Source: Dipteris shenzhenensis
Taxonomy: Eukaryota; Polypodiophyta; Polypodiopsida; Gleicheniales
Assembly (NCBI GenBank): GCA_047967505.1
Contig: CM106538.1
Direction: 5' to 3' (one strand)
DNA: 64,000 nt
Shown here: positions 21,383 to 33,174 of the stretch, in pieces
Position numbering within the stretch: position 1 is the stretch's first letter
How the letters are laid out: each line of letters starts with the position of its first letter
Translations under genes and position numbers: made by a program
The notes under the pieces: model-generated
Database searches by the model: none
Seen by the model: the letters and a program-made list of their open reading frames with translations, nothing else
What the model was told of the DNA's origin: nothing

Positions 21383-22336
21383 GACAATGGGGGAGAGTAC
21401 ACTTCAAATGCCTTAGAAGGGTACTTGAAAGAGCATGGGTTAAGGCATCACAAAGCAGTGCCATACACGCCTCAACACAATCCGATCGCAGAGAGGAAGA
21501 TTAGGACTCTCATGGAGACGACATGGTGTATGCTGAAATTTAAGAAAATGTCAAAAGCATTTTGGGGTGAGGAAATAATTACAGCCACATATATTCAGAA
21601 TCAATGCCCTACACAATCATTGGTTGATAGGATGCCTTTTGAGGCATTTTATGCTACAAGCCCAAGGTGAATCATGTTAGGGTATTTGGGTCGGTCAGTT
21701 GCATATGCTTTGGTACCAGCTCAGAATTGATCCAAGCTTGATGATGACAGCGTTAAATGCATCTTTGTGGGGTATTGCATTGAAAGTAGAGGTTTCCCTC
21801 TTTATGATCCAGCCAGAAGGAAAGTAATCATAAACAGGGATGCTTTATTTGCTGAGCATTATAGCGTGCATCCCATCAATGAGGATTTGCCTCCAGATGA
21901 TGATACACCTTTGGATATTGTTCAGTTTTAGGATGATGCTGATTTAAGTCCTTCAGTCAATTTGGGTTCTCTAGTTGATAATCCCTCCAACTCTCAGACT
22001 CCAGCTGAGTTGCCACATGTTGAGGGTGCTTCTCTCTCGAATGTTTCAGATTTGCAGCCAGCTCATGGAGAGGGACAGCCCAATATTTGGAAGCACTATC
22101 ACCATCGTGCAAAGGATGCAACTCCGGGTGCACTTCCAGTTGCTATTCCCAGTGGTACAAGTGAAAAAGCAGGCTATGTTGACTCTTACAGATGCCAGAG
22201 ATCAGCCCACTTCAGGGAGAACCAGGGCCAGCAGCACCAAAGGTGCTCAGAATCACGTCAATTTTTCCTTGATGACTACAGTGATGGAAGCTGAAATGAA
22301 CCTTAGCGTGTTGAGTATGTACAGGGACATCCCCTT
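21383..22336 (+). pseudogene. Copia-1 integrase, second half, and spacer to RT
   Basis: The frame resumes with DNGGEYTSNALEGYLKEHGLRHHKAVPYTPQHNPIAERKIRTLME, giving the second catalytic Asp and the catalytic Glu of the DDE triad. Further on are FWGEEIITATYIQNQCPTQSL and GYCIESRGFPLYDPARRKVIINRD, the usual copia integrase C-terminal region. After about 21900 comes the Ser/Pro/Glu-rich linker that precedes RT. Stops at about 21668 and 21930 break it. Confidence 0.88.
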
Positions 22337-23839
22337 GGATGGAAGACATGAAATTGGCAATTAGATCCATTGAGAAAAATGGTACATGGGATTTGGTTGA
22401 TCCTCCCATAGGCAATAATTGTGTTGGCATGAAATGGATCTACAAGGTCAAGTATAATGCAGATGGTAGTGTTGAAAAACACAAGGCCCGTCTTGTTTCC
22501 TTGGCGTATGCTCACGAAGAAGGAATTGACTATGAGGAGATCTTTCCTCTGGTAGCCAAAATGACTACCATTCATTGTGTCATTTCCTTAGCTTGAAATT
22601 ATGGTTGTCCAGTCTTTCAGATGGATGTCAAGACTGCCTTTCTGAATGGGGTTCTCAAAGAGGAGGTCTATGTGCAGCAACCCCAAGGTTTTGAAGCGGA
22701 AGGACAAGAGCACAAGGTATGCAACCTGAAAAAGGCATTATATGGGCTCAAGCAAGCATCTCATGCATAAGATATATCAGTTTTTTCTGTCCCAAGGCTT
22801 TGGGAATATACATATGGAGCCCAATCTCTATGTTTTGCAAGAAAACACAGATTTGGTTATTCTTGTACTGTAAGTGGATGACATGATACTCACTGGCAGT
22901 AATTTGCAGATAATTGCAGCAGTGAAGTCCGTCTTATGTCAGACATTTGATATGACAGATTTGGGATACTTCACTATTGTCGTTGAATTTTGATAGACCC
23001 AAGGGGGGATATCTATGTCATAGACAAAATATTCAAAGGGTCTCTTGCAGAAATTTAACATGGAGAATTGTAAACCTGTGGCCACGTCATTGGAAAAGGG
23101 AGTCAAGGTGAGTGAGCATGATGAGGCTGAAAAGTTTGATGGCACACTCTACAGGAAGCTGGTGGGTAGTCTTATCTACTTATGTTCCACCAGACCAGCC
23201 ATTGCCTATGCCACATGGTTACTCAGTCAGTTCATGCATTGTCCCATAGTTACGCATTGGAACGCAGCAAAAAGGGTTCTTAGATATGTACATGGTACAC
23301 TCTCTTATGGGATGCATTATGCTCCAGATGGTGACATATAGCTCAATGGTTTCTCAGACTCAGATTGGTCAAGGGACATTGATGACCGCAAGTCCACTTC
23401 AGGTTATTGCTTCTCATTGGGCTCCGCGTTCATATCATGGCTCATTAAGAAGCAAAGCCATGTCTCTCTCTCCTTCAGTGAAGCTGAATATAAAGTGGCA
23501 AACACTGCTACTATGGAATGTATGTGGTTAAGGAAGCTATTGCATGATTTGCATCATGCTCAGAATGGTGAGGCATCTCCGATCTTTTGTGACAGCCAGA
23601 GTTGCATCGCCATTAGCAACAATCATGTCTTTCATGCTCTCATGAGACACATTAAAAATCTCTATCATTATGTGCGGGATTGTATTCAGGATGGCTTCAT
23701 TGATCTTACATATTTTTCCACTGAGGATAATGTGGTGGATATCTTCACAAAAAGCCTGTTAGTGCCTCTCTTCGCACATCATCGACATGGCTTGGGGATC
23801 AGAGACATTCAAACAAAGTCAAGGGGGGTTGTAAAATGA
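22337..23839 (+). pseudogene. Copia-1 reverse transcriptase and RNase H
   Basis: RT begins MEDMKLAIRSIEKNGTWDLVDPP and GMKWIYKVKYNADGSVEKHKARL, then [27 protein letters not shown] and [14 protein letters not shown]. The YVDD box is damaged: the Tyr codon is a stop, leaving VDDMIL at about 22875. RNase H (23045-23839) has CKPVATSLEKGVKV, VGSLIYLCSTRPAIAYAT, HWNAAKRVLRYVHGTL, SFSEAEYKVANTATMECMWL and DNVVDIFTKSL. Several frame changes occur between 22590 and 23050. Confidence 0.9.
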
Positions 23840-23960
23840 CTTTCTTTTTCTTTGTACTCCCATATGTTGCTATATCCACATGTGGATGAATGTGTGCAAC
23901 CATGGTACTTTAGGTACTTTAGGCACTTTTAAGATCATTTTAGAGTTCTTTAGCCATATC

Positions 23961-23974
23961 ATTGAGGGGGGATT
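23961..23974 (+). promoter_or_regulatory. Copia-1 polypurine tract
   Basis: ATTGAGGGGGGATT stands immediately before the TGTA start of the 3' LTR, the position of the plus-strand primer. Confidence 0.85.
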
Positions 23975-24160
23975 TGTAGAGATATACAATGATATGGTGG
24001 TGTAGGATAGACTACGACTTAGTCTATTTCATGTGTTAGAACTTGGATGATATATACCAAGTACTTGTACTTCTTTCAGTTGAGCATTTCAGTTGGAGTT
24101 CACTTTTGTTCACTTTTTGTTCTCTTGTGTTCACAATCCTTCTCCATTCTTGTTCCTACA
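23975..24160 (+). repeat. Copia-1 3' LTR
   Basis: It starts TGTAGAGATATACAATGATA and ends TTGTTCCTACA. It has the same length as the 5' LTR with about 13 substitutions. Confidence 0.93.
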
Positions 24161-24165
24161 CCGAT

Positions 24166-26240
24166 TCCTTGGTCTAATAGTTGGGTCGGTTAGCGAGTTA
24201 TGTACCTAGATGTTAATCCTTGGATTATTAGACTTAATCCAGTAGGATTAGGGGTCCCTAGGATTAAGGGAAGTAGGCTACAATGGGGCTAGAGGACTTA
24301 GAACAATAGTAAAGGGCCAATTGGCTATTCTAGCCAATGCTTTCTAGAAATCGGGATGCTCTTCTACATAAGAGTGGCCAATACTATTGGGTTGGTATTT
24401 AGTGTGTTGACACCATAGCTCTCTCCTGCTCGAAGGGTTGGTAGAGGCTTGTGCTTCCCTACTATCATGTCGACGTGCATGTCATCTTCGGTTCTTTGCG
24501 GCTCTCCTGTCAGGTGTCTTGCAGTCCACATGAGAGTCCAACCCCTCAGATGACGCAACCCAAGAGATCTGATACTCCTGTTATTGTTTGTATATGCAGG
24601 GAGTTTTGTCCTCTTGAGTCTCTCGATGCTATCCTCCCGAGGCACTGTCCTAGGAAGCCTGAGAACTCACCACCATCTAGAGTCTCAAGAAGAACCTCCT
24701 CAACCAAAATCTGAGAGCTTTGTAAAACCATGAGCTACAAAACACCATCATTTGTTGTGGGTGGGGACTCCATAAAAATTCCAAAGCAAGCCCCGATGAA
24801 AGACAAATTGGGTTCATATTCCTGCGGAACCCTTAGATAGTGTAATGTCATTGGAAACCTCGGCACATGATGTATTGACTTCATGTCATCCACCGTAAAA
24901 TTGTGGTGCCAAGGTATGAAGAAGACCACATGTGAGCCACAAAAGATGGGGCTCTACTTCACAAGGACCTGGGTAGTGACACGGGGGAACTAAACTAGAG
25001 GAGGAAGATAGATGGTGACCTCTTGTATGTGGTCACTCTCTCACCCTCTAATGCAAGCTCGCCTAAATCCAATCTCGGGCCTAACTCGTAGTGTGTGTGT
25101 GTGTGTGAGGTCCGCAATGCAGCCCACCACTATTCTATCCTAAAGGGATTGTATGGCTATCTACACTTCTTTTGTCCTCCAAGGAAAGGGAGATCCAACG
25201 GCTGGGGTGTGAAGGGAGCTGCCATGACAGCCCCTCTGGCTAGATCAAAAAGTCACCAACAAGATCGGTTAGACAATTTTGGATGAGAGATCAAAACTGA
25301 CTTCACGGTGGCGGTGAGTAAGGGGTCCAAAAGAAAGCCTAACCCTCTTCCATGCTAGGGACATAGGAGAATAAGATGTGAAAGAAGAGACATGCGCACG
25401 TAAGATATATTGGTTGAAGCTCTATTTAGACTCTGGGAAGAAACATGAGTGATAATTCTAAAAAGCTACAGTGCGCACCCTTCAATATTCATTGAGGTGG
25501 AGAAGCTCCATTTAAGCTCAAGATCTTGCCACACAGTAAGCTTCAACCATACATCGGCGTCAGGACATTCGCCTCACCCTGGCTAGTTATCCATAATCTC
25601 AAGATGTTCTGCTACTCTTTGTGATCTTCCTCCCTGATGGAAGCTCTAGCAAAGTCTATTGTTACACTTGTAATTGTCGATTCTTCTCCTTAATCACCAA
25701 CACCTTGGTCCTCCCCCCAAACAAGCATCCCATCCTGCTCCTTCCGCACCATGAAAAACCCTCGTGCTCCCTTTCTTCTCCTCACATGAGCACCAAGCCC
25801 TCACTCTGCATATCCCAAGAAGTTTCTCATGCGCTCGCTCATAGATTTGTGTGTTGAATCTTCTAAAACCTCTTTCCATAGGTGCACAATCATGTGAATT
25901 GGTGCCCCAAAAACCTATGCAGCTCCAATCAATCGAACTCTTCCCATGCTGGTCTTCGATTCATCTTTTTACACAACTCTGATCAACCAATCTCTTCCCA
26001 CCGCTCTGATGAACCAATCTCTCAACAAGTTCGAGGATCTGGCAACTCCTCTGGTCCCATGAGTGATCCTATGTCGTGCTCATGAACCACAACAATGCAA
26101 GATGTTACACCTTTAGCGTGGAAGCAAAAGAGGTGCAAAGGGTAGAGAGGAGCTTGGTACAGGTTGGGTCAATCAATAGGCAAAGGACTAGAAGGAGTTG
26201 TAGTGTAGGCAGGACTAGTGGAAGGATGGCCGGTAGAGAG
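24166..26240. other. No gene recognised
   Basis: About 2 kb of unique-looking sequence. Only short frames without motifs are present. A (GT)9 microsatellite lies at about 25090-25108. Near 24180-24270 there is a phrase rich in GGATTA/TAATCC on both strands. Nothing here matches the missing borate-transporter N-terminus. Confidence 0.6.
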
Positions 26241-26249
26241 GCAGCACGA

Positions 26250-26400
26250 ACGAGGGAAATTGGAATTTGTGCAACTACTATGACATGGACCATGCATTCA
26301 ATATTCATGTGTCATGGCTCAAGATGTATGTGGGCTAGGCATTGATGGTAGTCCTAGATGCGGAGCAGCCCAACTTTGTAGATGATGCAAAGGCCGTACC
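26250..26400 (+). pseudogene. Possible gypsy integrase tail fragment
   Basis: One frame reads DMDHAFNIHVSWLKMYVG followed by VVLDAEQPNFVDDAKAVPTI. This recalls the 'hpvFHVSxLK.yvg' tail that follows integrase in plant gypsy elements. It is short and interrupted by a stop, so the call is tentative. Confidence 0.3.
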
Positions 26401-26763
26401 GACAATCGCCAGTGCTTGTTTGTAGTTGCTTGTTTGTAGTGAAGTTCAAACGTCGAGGCTTCCACGTGGTTCATGAGGACTTTTTGGCCCTACAAGGGTT
26501 TGAGGGATGGACATGTTTCATTTTTTGCGAATCAAATCCATCCCACTTCTTTCAGTTCATTTGGTAAATTTGACTAGTTGTTTAAGGCTTTCTAATGTGT
26601 TGTAAGGGTCAAGTTTTGGTCCTCTTGTGAAGATCCTAAATGCTTTTGTCTTTTGTTGGGTATTTCGCTCTCAAGATGGAGGCTCTCTTTGTCTCTTGTA
26701 TGACACCACCTTTATATTACTCTTGCCAAAATAGGCACATCCCCACTTTTATTTAATTGTCTA

Positions 26764-26793
26764 TCACCACACACACACACACACACACACACA
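26764..26793. repeat. (CA)n microsatellite
   Basis: About 14-15 perfect CA units. Confidence 0.97.
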
Positions 26794-27099
26794 CAACTAT
26801 TTCACCTCTTTTCTCTCCTCTCTTTCACTCATCTGCCTTTCCCCATGTTCCTTCACCTTCACTTTCTTTTTCTCTTTCCCTTTCCTTCCAATCATTTCCC
26901 TTTTATAAGTTATTGGAAATATTTATCGAGCTACTTTACACTTACACTTATTAATGACCAAAAGTCCGGGCCTTAGTGGATCCCCACCTTGTTTGCATAT
27001 TATCCTCCCTCCTTTTTGCAAGAAGGCTCTTCATCTACCCCAGTTCCAATTCAGAAGAAGGGGATGGCATGGGCATCCACAACCCAAATAGCAATGTAC

Positions 27100-27600
27100 C
27101 CCATGGGTGTAGCAGGTACAGCAACGGCCAAGCATTATAGAAGTCAAAAAATGGTGAGGCAGGTCAAAAAATAAAGAATTGAATTTTTGGTCGTCAAAAT
27201 GCTCATGCACCTAATTTTGGTCGACTTAGCCAACATTTGACGTAGACCAGCTGACAAGGGGTAACGACTAGGCTGACCTAGACTAGTTTCGAGCCTATAA
27301 AAGGCCCCAAACCCCTTATTTGGGATTGGCCTCTACAACAATTCGGCCAAGAGTTAAGTCCTTGGAGAGAGGCAGCTCCAAACTGTAGACGGACACGCAA
27401 TGCCCACAGTACAAGGAAGAGGAAGCAAAGGAGCAGTTTTGCCTCTGCCCATCTTCCTCCTACATAAAGGAGTAGTCCTTCATGAACACTTATACTTTCA
27501 GTCTTTTAATATATAAATACTCTCTTTTGGAGGGGACACAACAAGCAACACGTGTGTTGTGTGTTTCTTTCATTTACAATTCGTGCTTCTGCTCATCCAA
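27100..27600 (+). promoter_or_regulatory. Possible LTR or promoter remnant with TATA box
   Basis: GAGCCTATAAAAGGCCCC at about 27291-27308 is a strong TATA-box match on a GC-rich background. It is followed by about 250 bp without ORF and then the LINE fragment. No paired repeat was found in the window, so this could be a solo LTR or a chance match. Confidence 0.25.
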
Positions 27601-27605
27601 TCAGT

Positions 27606-28220
27606 AATGTGTGTGTGTGTGTGTGTACTTGGTGGCAATCATGACTCATGAAAATCTGGAAAGCCAAATTGCCATTAAAACAAAGGCTTTTCTTTTGGAG
27701 ATGTATAGTGGGAGCTTTTTCCATTGGGGTGAAATTGGCAGCACGCCGCATTGCTTCCCCTTACTGCCCCCGTTGCTCTCATCACCGCGAGACAGTTCCT
27801 CACCTATTATGGTCTTGCCCACACTCTCGCATATTGATCACTCATGTTTCCCATTTGTTGCGGCTTCGGTTTCCCTCTATCAGATTTGGGAAACTCTTCT
27901 GGATGTTTGGATGCCTCTCATCTCAGATGTCTCCATTCCTCCTCTTCTTTCACTGGACTCGCTTTTGGGTACTATGGACCATTTGGACACAGAGACTGCA
28001 TTCCAGGATGGGTCAACAGTTTCCTCAGGCATATATTTTCTTCAGAATGTCCCTCAAGCAATCCTTATATGATAGTTTTGCTGCAAGGGACTTGGATGCT
28101 ACTAGCCTTGAAGTGTTCTCTCACTGTTTTTGAGTTCTTCCATTGGGCTTTCCTTTGGAGTCTAATGTCATGTACATTGATTTTATGTTAATATAGTAAT
28201 CTGCTTTCACAAAAAAAAAA
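27606..28220 (+). mobile_element. 5'-truncated LINE 3' end with poly(A), inserted in a GT microsatellite
   Basis: The frame from 27648 reads IWKAKLPLKQRLFFWR and then SPYCPRCSHHRETVPHLLWSCPHSR, the zf-RVT region that ends plant LINE ORF2. It is similar in layout to 20560-20740 of the nested LINE but clearly a different subfamily. The frame runs open to 28133. A non-coding tail follows and ends in ten A (28211-28220). Runs of GT lie directly on both sides (27607-27626 and 28221-28240), so the target duplication is a GT repeat. Confidence 0.85.
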
Positions 28221-28348
28221 GTGTGTGTGTGTGTGTGTGTGAGGATGTATATTTGGCTTATACTGAGATCTTCAGTTGATGTATATTCTAGCGTCTCTTT
28301 TCTGAGGTGACTATTCTTGTAATATAATCAATCAAAGCTTTCACTAAA

Positions 28349-28402
<54 letters not shown>

Positions 28403-28410
28403 CCTATCTT
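28221..28410. repeat. Two (GT)n tracts and a (GA)n tract around a second LINE-like 3' tail
   Basis: (GT)10 starts at 28221, and (GT)9-(GA)16 at 28349-28401. The intervening 105 bp ends TAATCAATCAAAGCTTTCAC followed by TAAA. This resembles the 3' tail of the LINE fragment just upstream (TAGTAATCTGCTTTCAC then poly-A), which suggests a second LINE end at the same microsatellite. Confidence 0.6.
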
Positions 28411-29970
28411 CTTGGAAATTCGTTTGATCATCCAAAAAGTAACAGCCTTCGAGACATCCAGACAAATCAAAATAAGAACTTGCATAGGGGGAAAGCAAAG
28501 CTTCTGTTTAGCTCTCTCTCCATACAAAATCCATAGATGTTTAGATCTCGTTCCATACAAAATCCATAGAGAGCATGTTCTAGCACCTAGCCAAAGACTA
28601 AGCATATTCATAACCTGGTCACAACTGAAGTCTAACAACTCGGCTGTCCAATCCTTCTCAGTAGTAGCCACAAATTTCTCATTGGGAGAAAGAGTTATCC
28701 AGATGGATGAGCATGGTGAAGACTATTCCATCAGATCTGCTAAGTAAATGACAAAATCTTCAACACAAGGATGCCTCTCCAGTTCATGATACCCAGCAGA
28801 CGTAGCTCAATGCTTGCTACAAATAATGCGCCACTAACCTGAGCTCCTGCATTCACGTCTTCCCTGCTCACTGCTTCAGACTTTACTCACCACTCCAAGC
28901 ATGCTGCAACTAATGGTCAGGTTAACTTGAGCCGATGCATTCATTGTTCCTTGTTCTCTGCTTCAGACTATACTTTTTTGCCCACGACATGAAAGACAGT
29001 CACCACTCTAGACAAAGTCATGCTCACAACAGTCCATTGCTGCAACAGCTAGTTTGCTGTGCTACTACAAGAGCTTGCCGGTACAGATAATGTTTGCCCC
29101 AAAGATAGTTCATTGACACAGAGATAGGATTAGAAAAACGTGTTTTGCAAAGTTGTGAAAAGAATGCATGCAAACAGGAGCATTGATGCTTGAGAACCAC
29201 TAAGGGAAATGTAACGATGCTAGTAGCCTTCAAGGATCATTTTGACAGTTAGATGCTTTGACTAACAAGAGAGTTTACGCAAATAGGGAGCACAAGAAAG
29301 ACAAAAATAAGACTGAAATGAGAACGTATGCAAACAGGGAGCATTACAGGCTTGAGAACGTCGATGACAATTGTTATCAAACCATTTCAGCAGGCAGATG
29401 ATTTAACTGAGAAGAGAATGTATGCAAACATTGAGCACAAGGAAAACATAAAAATCTGTTTGACTATTGATAGGAAATTTTGACAGTGACTCATTAATTT
29501 GGCCAAAGGGAGTGTTAAAAAGAGGTTTAAAAATATGCATCGTGTGCTTTTAGTCTATGTGTGTGTCTCCTATGGGTACAATACTTTGCACAAGCCTCAA
29601 AATTACTTTTTAAGTTATCATACCCATCAGATATCATTTGCATGGTTGGGAATGCATATTTCCTTTTTTTTTACCACGCATCATGCATGAGCCCTTATAG
29701 AAGCTAATAATTGATACATTGCAAGAAAAAGTCTTTTGGGTAGAGAGAGATTGGGGTTGCGATGAGGAATGGGTGGAACCACTTTACCTACAATTCAGAA
29801 GAGCCTCTTCCATTCATTATTATTTGGACTTTGCTTTACCGTTTTTTTCGAAGGGTTGCGACATTGGCATTTCCCCCTCCTCATTTGACCCAGATTTACG
29901 TAAAGGATTGATGTTGTTGCACCTTCATGCTTATGTATCTGAGATGGTCATCTTTTCTGAGATGTTGTAG
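28411..29970. other. No gene recognised; last part is the upstream intron of the borate transporter
   Basis: Degenerate repeats of GAGAACGTATGCAAACAGGGAGCA occur at about 29158, 29269, 29320 and 29414. An 83-residue plus frame (29719-29970) has no recognisable motif and ends at the splice acceptor TTGTAG of the next feature. Nothing resembling the first transmembrane segments of a BOR protein is visible. Confidence 0.55.
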
Positions 29971-32827
29971 GTTCATTTCGGGAATTTGTAGCAGACTATG
30001 GGGTGCCTTTGATGGTCCTTTTCTGGACTGCTATATCCTATGCACCTGCTCGTCATGTTCCTCAAGGCATACCTAGACGGCTTTCCAGTCCCAATCCATG
30101 GTCATCCACTGCCACAGGAAATTGGACAGTCACGAGGGTATGTAGAACTTCCATTTATGCATTTGGGTAGACCCAACACACACAAACTTTTTGAATTCAG
30201 TCATGCAAGCAATAGTAATTTAATGCAGTTGCTGCTGTTTACATCATACTTGTTGAGTGTGCATGAATGTGCAATCAGTAATTCAACATAATTCCATTGA
30301 AATAATTTCTTTTACCATTTTTCCATGTGGGAGATGCTTTCAACAAAGGCTTTCAAAATTTCCATCCTTGTATATTCCCCGGTAAAATTCTGACTCAATT
30401 TCTGTTATTAATTGCAATAGGAAATGCTTCAGGTCCCAGTGCTGTTTATTTTTGGTGCTTTTATACCAGCAAGCATGGTGGCTGTCCTTTATTATTTCGA
30501 CCACAGTGTTGCATCACAGCTTGCTCAACAGAAGGAGTTCAACCTGAGAAGGCCTTCAGCTTACCATTATGACTTGCTTCTTTTAGGATTCCTGGTATTC
30601 TTCTCCTGCACAATCTTCTTTGGATCTTTTTGACGTCATAAGATGAGATGGTCTTGTTTGCAGTGAAAAATATATCGGGACTTAATATATGATTGACCAT
30701 GCTGTGTGTGTATCACTGTTTCCCTGCACGTGCACTGCTGAGGGTCTAATTTTGTGATACAAATCTCACAAAACAAAATTTATGGCACAATTGGTTCTGA
30801 GGCGATGTAAGCGGATTTGCCATTCTTTGTAGTTAATATGAGAATGTTTTAGGTCCTGATCTGTGGCATCTTTGGTCTCCCTCCTTCAAATGGAGTTATC
30901 CCTCAATCTCCAATGCACACAAAGAGCTTAGCGACAATAAAACCCCAGGTAATTAAAGCCTTTATTTATAATTTGCTGGTATCATAAATGTTGCTTATAA
31001 AAGGATCAGACCTAGTCTTTCTTTTACGGTAAGAAGCAATCTATTTCGTTCAAAAGCAGACCGTTACAGCAGAGGTGGGAGAGTGGTGTTCACCCTAAGC
31101 CTCTGCAGCAAACCAAAAGATCATGGGGTGGGAGATAAAACCAATCCCAAACCCTCACTACAGATCCGAAACAAAAAAACCCAAACAAAGAACTTCTCTC
31201 AGACCTAGTCTTTGGTCCCAGCAATCCTGGATGGTGGTGTGTTTGCGATTTTGGATGTTTGTTAGTAAGGGATGACCATTTAGCTTAACACATGTCTTTC
31301 AGCTAGTCTGTGACAAGCTGGTGAAACAGAGCAGTAAATACAATCAGCAGCAATCCATATCATCACAACTTAATGATAATATGCAAGAGTCTTACAAGCA
31401 AACAAGGACACCCAATGTCTTGCAGCCTCCCTCTTCTTGGGTAGGTCACCTCATTGTTTTCTAATGCTTCTTTAACCACAACGTGAAAAGAATACTGATT
31501 CCAACTTTCATACAGCTATTAAGAAAGTCGAATAGCAGCAAACTTCAGCCAACAAGTATTGGCAATGTTCATCTTCAGATACAAGAATGTGTTTTTGACC
31601 AAGAAAATGATGTGGATGAATACTTGCCAGTGGAAGTGAACGAACAGCGCCTAAGCAATTTGTTGCAGTCGCTTATGGTGGGTGGGTGCTTAGGTGCAAT
31701 GCCTTTCCTGAAAAGGATCCCCACATCTGTCTTGTGGGGCTTCTTTGCATTCATGGCCATAGATAGTTTGCCTGGCAACCAGTTTTGGGAAAGAATTCTT
31801 TTGCTGTTCACGACAGTCAGTTGCCGACACAAGTAAGTACTCAGCAAAAGATGTTAAAAACTTCAGTCACTCTACTGGTGGTGATATCAGTAATGTTTTT
31901 TATTTTTCACAAAATTTGAATTGGCTTTCAGGGCATTTGAGCAATCACATGCATCATTTTTAGAGGCAGTTCCTTTCAAGACAATTTCCCTTTTCACACT
32001 TCTCCAGCTCTTGTACTTGCTTGCATGTTTCGGTATCACGTGGATCCCTGTGGAAGGGGTTTTATTCCCACTTCTGATTATGCTGCTTGTACCAGCTCGG
32101 CAGTATATTCTGCCCAAATTCTTTAATGGGCAACATCTGCAGCAGTTGGATGCGGCAGAGTACGAAGAGTCACCAGCCATGCCCTATGATCAGGCTGTTA
32201 GGGTATGTAAACCGTATATCTTGGCATTTTGTTCAGGAACTATTAGCCTAGCTGCTGTCACCTGTTCGAGTAGAACTATGACTACTGGCCACATGGAATT
32301 GAACAGGATCTTGCCATCTTTGATATTTAGACTGTTAATTGGGAAAACTGATCTGCAATTACTAGGGCTCTGTACTGTAAAGTATCAGTTAATTGGATCA
32401 GCAGTTATAGGTAGGATTAAATCATGATCATCCTGCACCTGTGAAGAAAACAATCGTCTTAACATTTCATATTTCAGAGATTCCCACAATATCCACAAAC
32501 TGTTACTCAATCAATTTTACGAATAAAATATCTTGCTAAGAATTGTGAGAGATTTGACTAATTTCACTGTTGCATGTCCTTTTTGATAGACATTCATTGT
32601 TCATGCAAGTAAGTAGCTGCACAGTGTAAACTGGAATAGATTGAATTTACATAATTGAGGCCTTCATTTGAATGTAACAGGAGGCAGACACACGTGGATT
32701 TGGAAGGGCAATAGATCTGCATGCTCAGATTGAAAAGGGCGAATTATTCGATAAGATTATGACCAGCAGCCGCGGAGAAATCAAGCATCGACATAGTCCC
32801 TCCCTATTGAGATGTTCTTCTATATAG
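29971..32827 (+). CDS. BOR: Borate exporter (BOR family), C-terminal seven exons; 5' part outside the window
   Basis: Exons 29971-30137, 30421-30594, 30853-30948, 31303-31440, 31516-31832, 31932-32202 and 32681-32827 join in frame (436 codons including stop). All introns run GT to AG. The product is the C-terminal part of a BOR borate transporter (SLC4-like plasma-membrane anion exporter that moves borate to xylem or out of cells). Family blocks in order are [134 protein letters not shown] and an SSRGEIKHR tail. BOR proteins are about 700 residues, so some 270 N-terminal residues are missing. The first base of the opening codon comes from an exon upstream of 29970, but no such exon is seen back to 24.2 kb. 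Either a very long repeat-filled intron precedes it or the gene is 5'-truncated. The wording is closer to BOR4-type than BOR1-type proteins. No stop or frameshift lies within the exons. Confidence 0.93.
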
Positions 32828-33174
32828 TCATCAAGTATGTACTTATCTTGATATTTTCTTTCAATGTAAGGACTTTTAATTTAATAATACTTGTATAGTT
32901 TTGGGACGGCTGGGTTTATCCATTGGCTGTTATCATTGGCTGTTATCATTCATGCCTTGATAAATGAGGAGTATGCTTGGCCAAGTAGCCAAGCTCCCTA
33001 CATTGCAGATACTGTCCTTGGAGACCTGCAACCTCCAGTTCTTGACCCTCCACTAAGTGTATCCAGCATAACTTATGATGGGTCAGGACCTCACCTTGAG
33101 CACACCATCTTTTGTAAAGAAAAACCGTTAGAGCAAGCTCCATACGGGATACATCATGCAATGCATGAAAAGCT
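32828..33174. other. 3' flank of the borate transporter
   Basis: It contains a direct 17-bp repeat CATTGGCTGTTATCATT at about 32929-32960. An open plus frame (32891-33226) reads Pro-rich sequence without motifs. It is probably 3' UTR or intergenic. Confidence 0.4.

Larger units (their letters stand above)
12608..24160 (+). mobile_element. Copia-1: complete Ty1/copia LTR retrotransposon, split by a LINE
   Basis: Two 186-bp LTRs (12608-12793 and 23975-24160) start TGTA and end in (A/C)A. They differ at about 13 positions, roughly 7 percent, so the insertion is old. Flanks are CCGAG on the left and CCGAT on the right, a 5-bp target duplication with one change. Without the LINE and its duplicated target the element is about 4.7 kb, the usual copia length. 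Order is LTR, primer site, gag relic, protease, integrase, RT, RNase H, polypurine tract, LTR, the defining copia order. All coding parts carry stops or frameshifts. Confidence 0.92.

Noticed and set aside
29719-29970. Open frame just upstream of the first borate-transporter exon as an additional exon
   Set aside because: Its frame differs from that of the exon, it has no BOR similarity, and a stop codon in the exon's frame lies at about 29958-29960, so the acceptor at 29969-29970 is the only consistent one.
31516-31833. Exon end at 31833 with the splice donor one base later
   Set aside because: The donor GT is at 31833-31834. Ending the exon at 31832 and adding the G at 31932 restores the frame to the following [12 protein letters not shown]-type block.
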